Shown: positions 13,403-14,632 of the stretch, one piece after another | Layout of the letters: each line of letters begins with the position of its first letter | How positions within the stretch are numbered: the stretch's first letter is position 1 | Source of the DNA: Nitrospirota bacterium | GTDB taxonomy: Bacteria > Nitrospirota > Nitrospiria > Nitrospirales > Nitrospiraceae | Assembly: GCA_016222925.1 (NCBI GenBank) | Contig: JACRQB010000050.1 | Location: forward strand, 1-14,632 | DNA: 14,632 nt | Direction: 5' to 3' | Translations under genes and position numbers: made by a program | The notes under the pieces: model-generated | Told to the model about the DNA's origin: nothing | What the model saw: only the letters and a program-made list of their open reading frames with translations | The model's database searches: none

Positions 13403-13732
13403 ATGGAGAGGGGCAAACAAAAGCGACTAGAGGCGCGTGGTTGGCGTGTCGGTTCGGTCGGTACATTTCTGAAGCTGAGTCCGGAAGAGGTTGCACTCGT
13501 CGAAATGAAGGTGAATTTGAGTCAATCGTTGCGAGCTCGTCGTGAGGCTCGTGGGCTTTCTCAGCTGGCCCTCGCGAAACAACTTCGATCGAGCCAATCT
13601 CGCGTGGCGAAAATGGAGGCGGCAGACCGGACTGTTTCGATTGATTTGTTAATCCGCGGCCTTGTGATTCTCGGCGCAAAACCGCGAGACATCGCACGAG
13701 CTCTTGGCCGAGAGACCGGTGCTGCGGCCTAA
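13403..13732 (+). CDS. higA: HigA-like XRE-family antitoxin
   Basis: This 109-aa antitoxin should bind and neutralise the upstream toxin and repress the operon. The N-terminal part (KRLEARGWRVGSVGTFLKLSPEE, residues 7-29) is typical of antitoxins paired with this toxin group. A Cro/C1-type helix-turn-helix occupies about 40-90, with the recognition region LSQLALAKQLRSSQSRVAKME at 52-72. Unlike higB it has a strong ribosome binding site (AAAAGGAG about 5 bases before the ATG), which would favour antitoxin over toxin synthesis from the shared mRNA. Its stop is only 8 bases from the end of the convergent arfB gene. Confidence 0.9.
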   Translation: MERGKQKRLEARGWRVGSVGTFLKLSPEEVALVEMKVNLSQSLRARREARGLSQLALAKQLRSSQSRVAKMEAADRTVSIDLLIRGLVILGAKPRDIARALGRETGAAA

Positions 13733-13740
13733 TCTACCTC

Positions 13741-14151
13741 TTAGTCAAGAGTTCTCCGCAACGTCTTCAAGCGTCCCTGCCGTTTCTTTCCCTCGATCCG
13801 CCGATTCTGCGAACCCTTCGTCGGCTTGGTGGCTCGTCGCTTCTTGCGCGGGATCGCCACGCTCTGAATCAAAAGGCGGAGCCGCTCCAGCGCGTCCTCC
13901 CGGTTTCGCTCCTGCGTCCGATGCTGCTGTGCCTTGATCGTGATGATCCCGTCGGCTGATATGCGGTGATCTCGTAACTCCAACAATGCTTCTTTGTAGA
14001 ACGGTGGCAAGGACGATGTGCGAATATCAAACTGCAGATGCACCGCGCTTGAGACTTTGTTGACATTCTGGCCCCCTGCGCCTTGCGCACGTATCGGGTG
14101 GATGTCGATCTCGTGATCGGGAATTGCAAGAGATGCAGAAATGCGCAGCAT
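13741..14151 (-). CDS. arfB: Alternative ribosome-rescue factor ArfB (YaeJ/ICT1 type)
   Basis: ArfB releases ribosomes stalled on mRNAs without a stop codon by hydrolysing peptidyl-tRNA. This 136-aa protein has the GGQ catalytic motif at 26-28 within IRAQGAGGQNVNKVSSAVHL, the FDIRTSSLPPFYKEALL segment (41-57), IITIKAQQHRTQERNREDAL (69-88), and the basic C-terminal tail (about 100-136, KKRRATKPTKGSQNRR...KKRQGRLKTLRR) that inserts into the empty mRNA channel. Length is close to E. coli YaeJ (140 aa). No Shine-Dalgarno precedes the ATG and an in-frame stop lies 9 bases upstream, fixing this start. The 3' end lies in the right-hand 45-bp repeat and may have been replaced during higBA insertion. 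Confidence 0.95.
   Translation of the reverse strand: MLRISASLAIPDHEIDIHPIRAQGAGGQNVNKVSSAVHLQFDIRTSSLPPFYKEALLELRDHRISADGIITIKAQQHRTQERNREDALERLRLLIQSVAIPRKKRRATKPTKGSQNRRIEGKKRQGRLKTLRRTLD
13745..13789. repeat. Right 45-bp direct repeat flanking higBA
   Basis: This copy is the 3' end of the intact arfB gene, up to its last codon. It repeats 12930-12974 at 43 of 45 positions. Similarity stops close to the arfB stop codon on one side and decays gradually into the gene on the other, as expected if two related arfB ends were brought together by recombination. Confidence 0.9.
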
Positions 14152-14408
14152 GACGACTAGCTAGCACAATCCGGAAACGGACGCAATCTCCAGCTCAGGA
14201 AAAGCCTCAGGACTCACATTTTTGACTGGCGTTTCGCTTGCTGGACGAGGTACAAGGTCTGCCGAAGACGACGCACGGACTTGCTGTCTCAGCTCAACCA
14301 GGCGTCGTTGTGGAGTGAGAAAGACAGGGATGGAGCATGCGGTTATTGAGAACAGGGTGCGGGCCTTTCTTGAACGACGCAAACGTAGAATCGCGTGAGG
14401 AGGATAAC

Positions 14409-14632
14409 ATGTCGTGTGCAGCAGCCAATCAACGAACACGTCAGTGGGGACGGGGGATCGCAATCGTGGCGCTCGCCTGGAGTCTGCTGGTCGGGGGGGA
14501 AACCTTCGCCCAGTCCCCCTCGACATTCAGCCAGGACTTTCGTCTATGGTCACCCGTTTATCTGACGGTGAAGCTTCCGTCATCCTTTCTTGCGTACATG
14601 GAAGTCAACCCACGCTTCGCCGACCTGGATGA
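14409..14632 (+). CDS. DUF2490-type exported protein, N-terminal part (cut by window end)
   Basis: The ATG follows GAGGAGG (14397-14403) at 5 bases. The visible 74 residues comprise a signal peptide (RQWGRGIAIVALAWSLLVGG, cleavage expected near TFA-QS, residues 34-35) and the mature start DFRLWSPVYLTVKLPSSFLAYMEVNPRFADLD. The phrase QDFRLWSPVYLTV...AYMEVNPRF resembles the start of DUF2490 proteins, predicted outer-membrane beta-barrels of unknown function. The reading frame stays open to the window edge. The 257 bases between the arfB start and this gene contain no gene I can support. Family assignment rests on a short segment. Confidence 0.7.
   Translation, partial: MSCAAANQRTRQWGRGIAIVALAWSLLVGGETFAQSPSTFSQDFRLWSPVYLTVKLPSSFLAYMEVNPRFADLD

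Noticed and set aside
14161..14526. 121-codon minus-strand open frame after arfB
   Set aside because: Arg/Pro/Ser-rich shadow overlapping the DUF2490 start and signal peptide, with no ribosome binding site support.
1..14632. CRISPR array, tRNA, rRNA, transposase or integrase
   Set aside because: No regularly spaced repeats, cloverleaf-like segments or recombinase motifs were recognised on either strand by reading. A dedicated tRNA or CRISPR scan was not possible.

Overview
The window reads as ordinary chromosomal DNA from a moderately high-GC Gram-negative bacterium. The gene families and protein sequences (BamE-like lipoproteins, DUF502, DUF2490, secreted FKBP, a long-form Trm112-like protein, FabI) most resemble Nitrospira and relatives (Nitrospirota). 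That assignment is an inference from recalled family resemblance, not a database result. Most genes have clear Shine-Dalgarno sequences.

Layout, left to right. Positions 50-1584 hold a small helical protein gene ending in a perfect 16-bp hairpin, a small zinc-ribbon protein gene and, on the minus strand, a Trm112-like gene. Positions 1719-3658 form a plus-strand run: DUF502 membrane protein, GNAT acetyltransferase and two tandem paralogous BamE-like lipoproteins. Positions 3688-7025 form a tightly overlapping operon with a good promoter: LOG-family nucleotide phosphoribohydrolase, beta-CASP metallo-beta-lactamase nuclease and a lipoprotein-type P1/DmpA aminopeptidase that lacks an internal block. 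Positions 7067-8416 hold a 75-aa protein gene and a broken FIST-domain gene. Positions 8475-10603 carry a secreted FKBP isomerase, GcvT and an ADP-ribose pyrophosphatase-type Nudix hydrolase. On the minus strand at 10663-10875 a small exported Lys/Glu-rich protein is preceded by a near-perfect sigma-54 promoter. fabI (11312-12103) is followed by a TPR-type gene broken by a 17-bp tandem duplication. A HigBA toxin-antitoxin module (13052-13732) then abuts the 3' end of minus-strand arfB. The window ends in a partial DUF2490 gene.

The most notable structure is at 12920-13789. The 3' end of arfB is present twice as a 45-bp direct repeat (43/45 identical). One copy is in the intact gene and the other is a stranded remnant 815 bp away, with only higBA between them. 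This is the footprint expected of a cassette inserted at the 3' end of a gene, with that end replaced by the incoming copy. higBA also carries its own promoter with a palindromic operator candidate.

Other threads are three damaged or shortened genes within 7 kb (P1 peptidase, FIST, TPR), three genes whose -10 box sits so close to the start codon that their mRNAs may be leaderless, and a sigma-54-controlled small exported protein. No CRISPR array, tRNA, rRNA, transposase or integrase was recognised.
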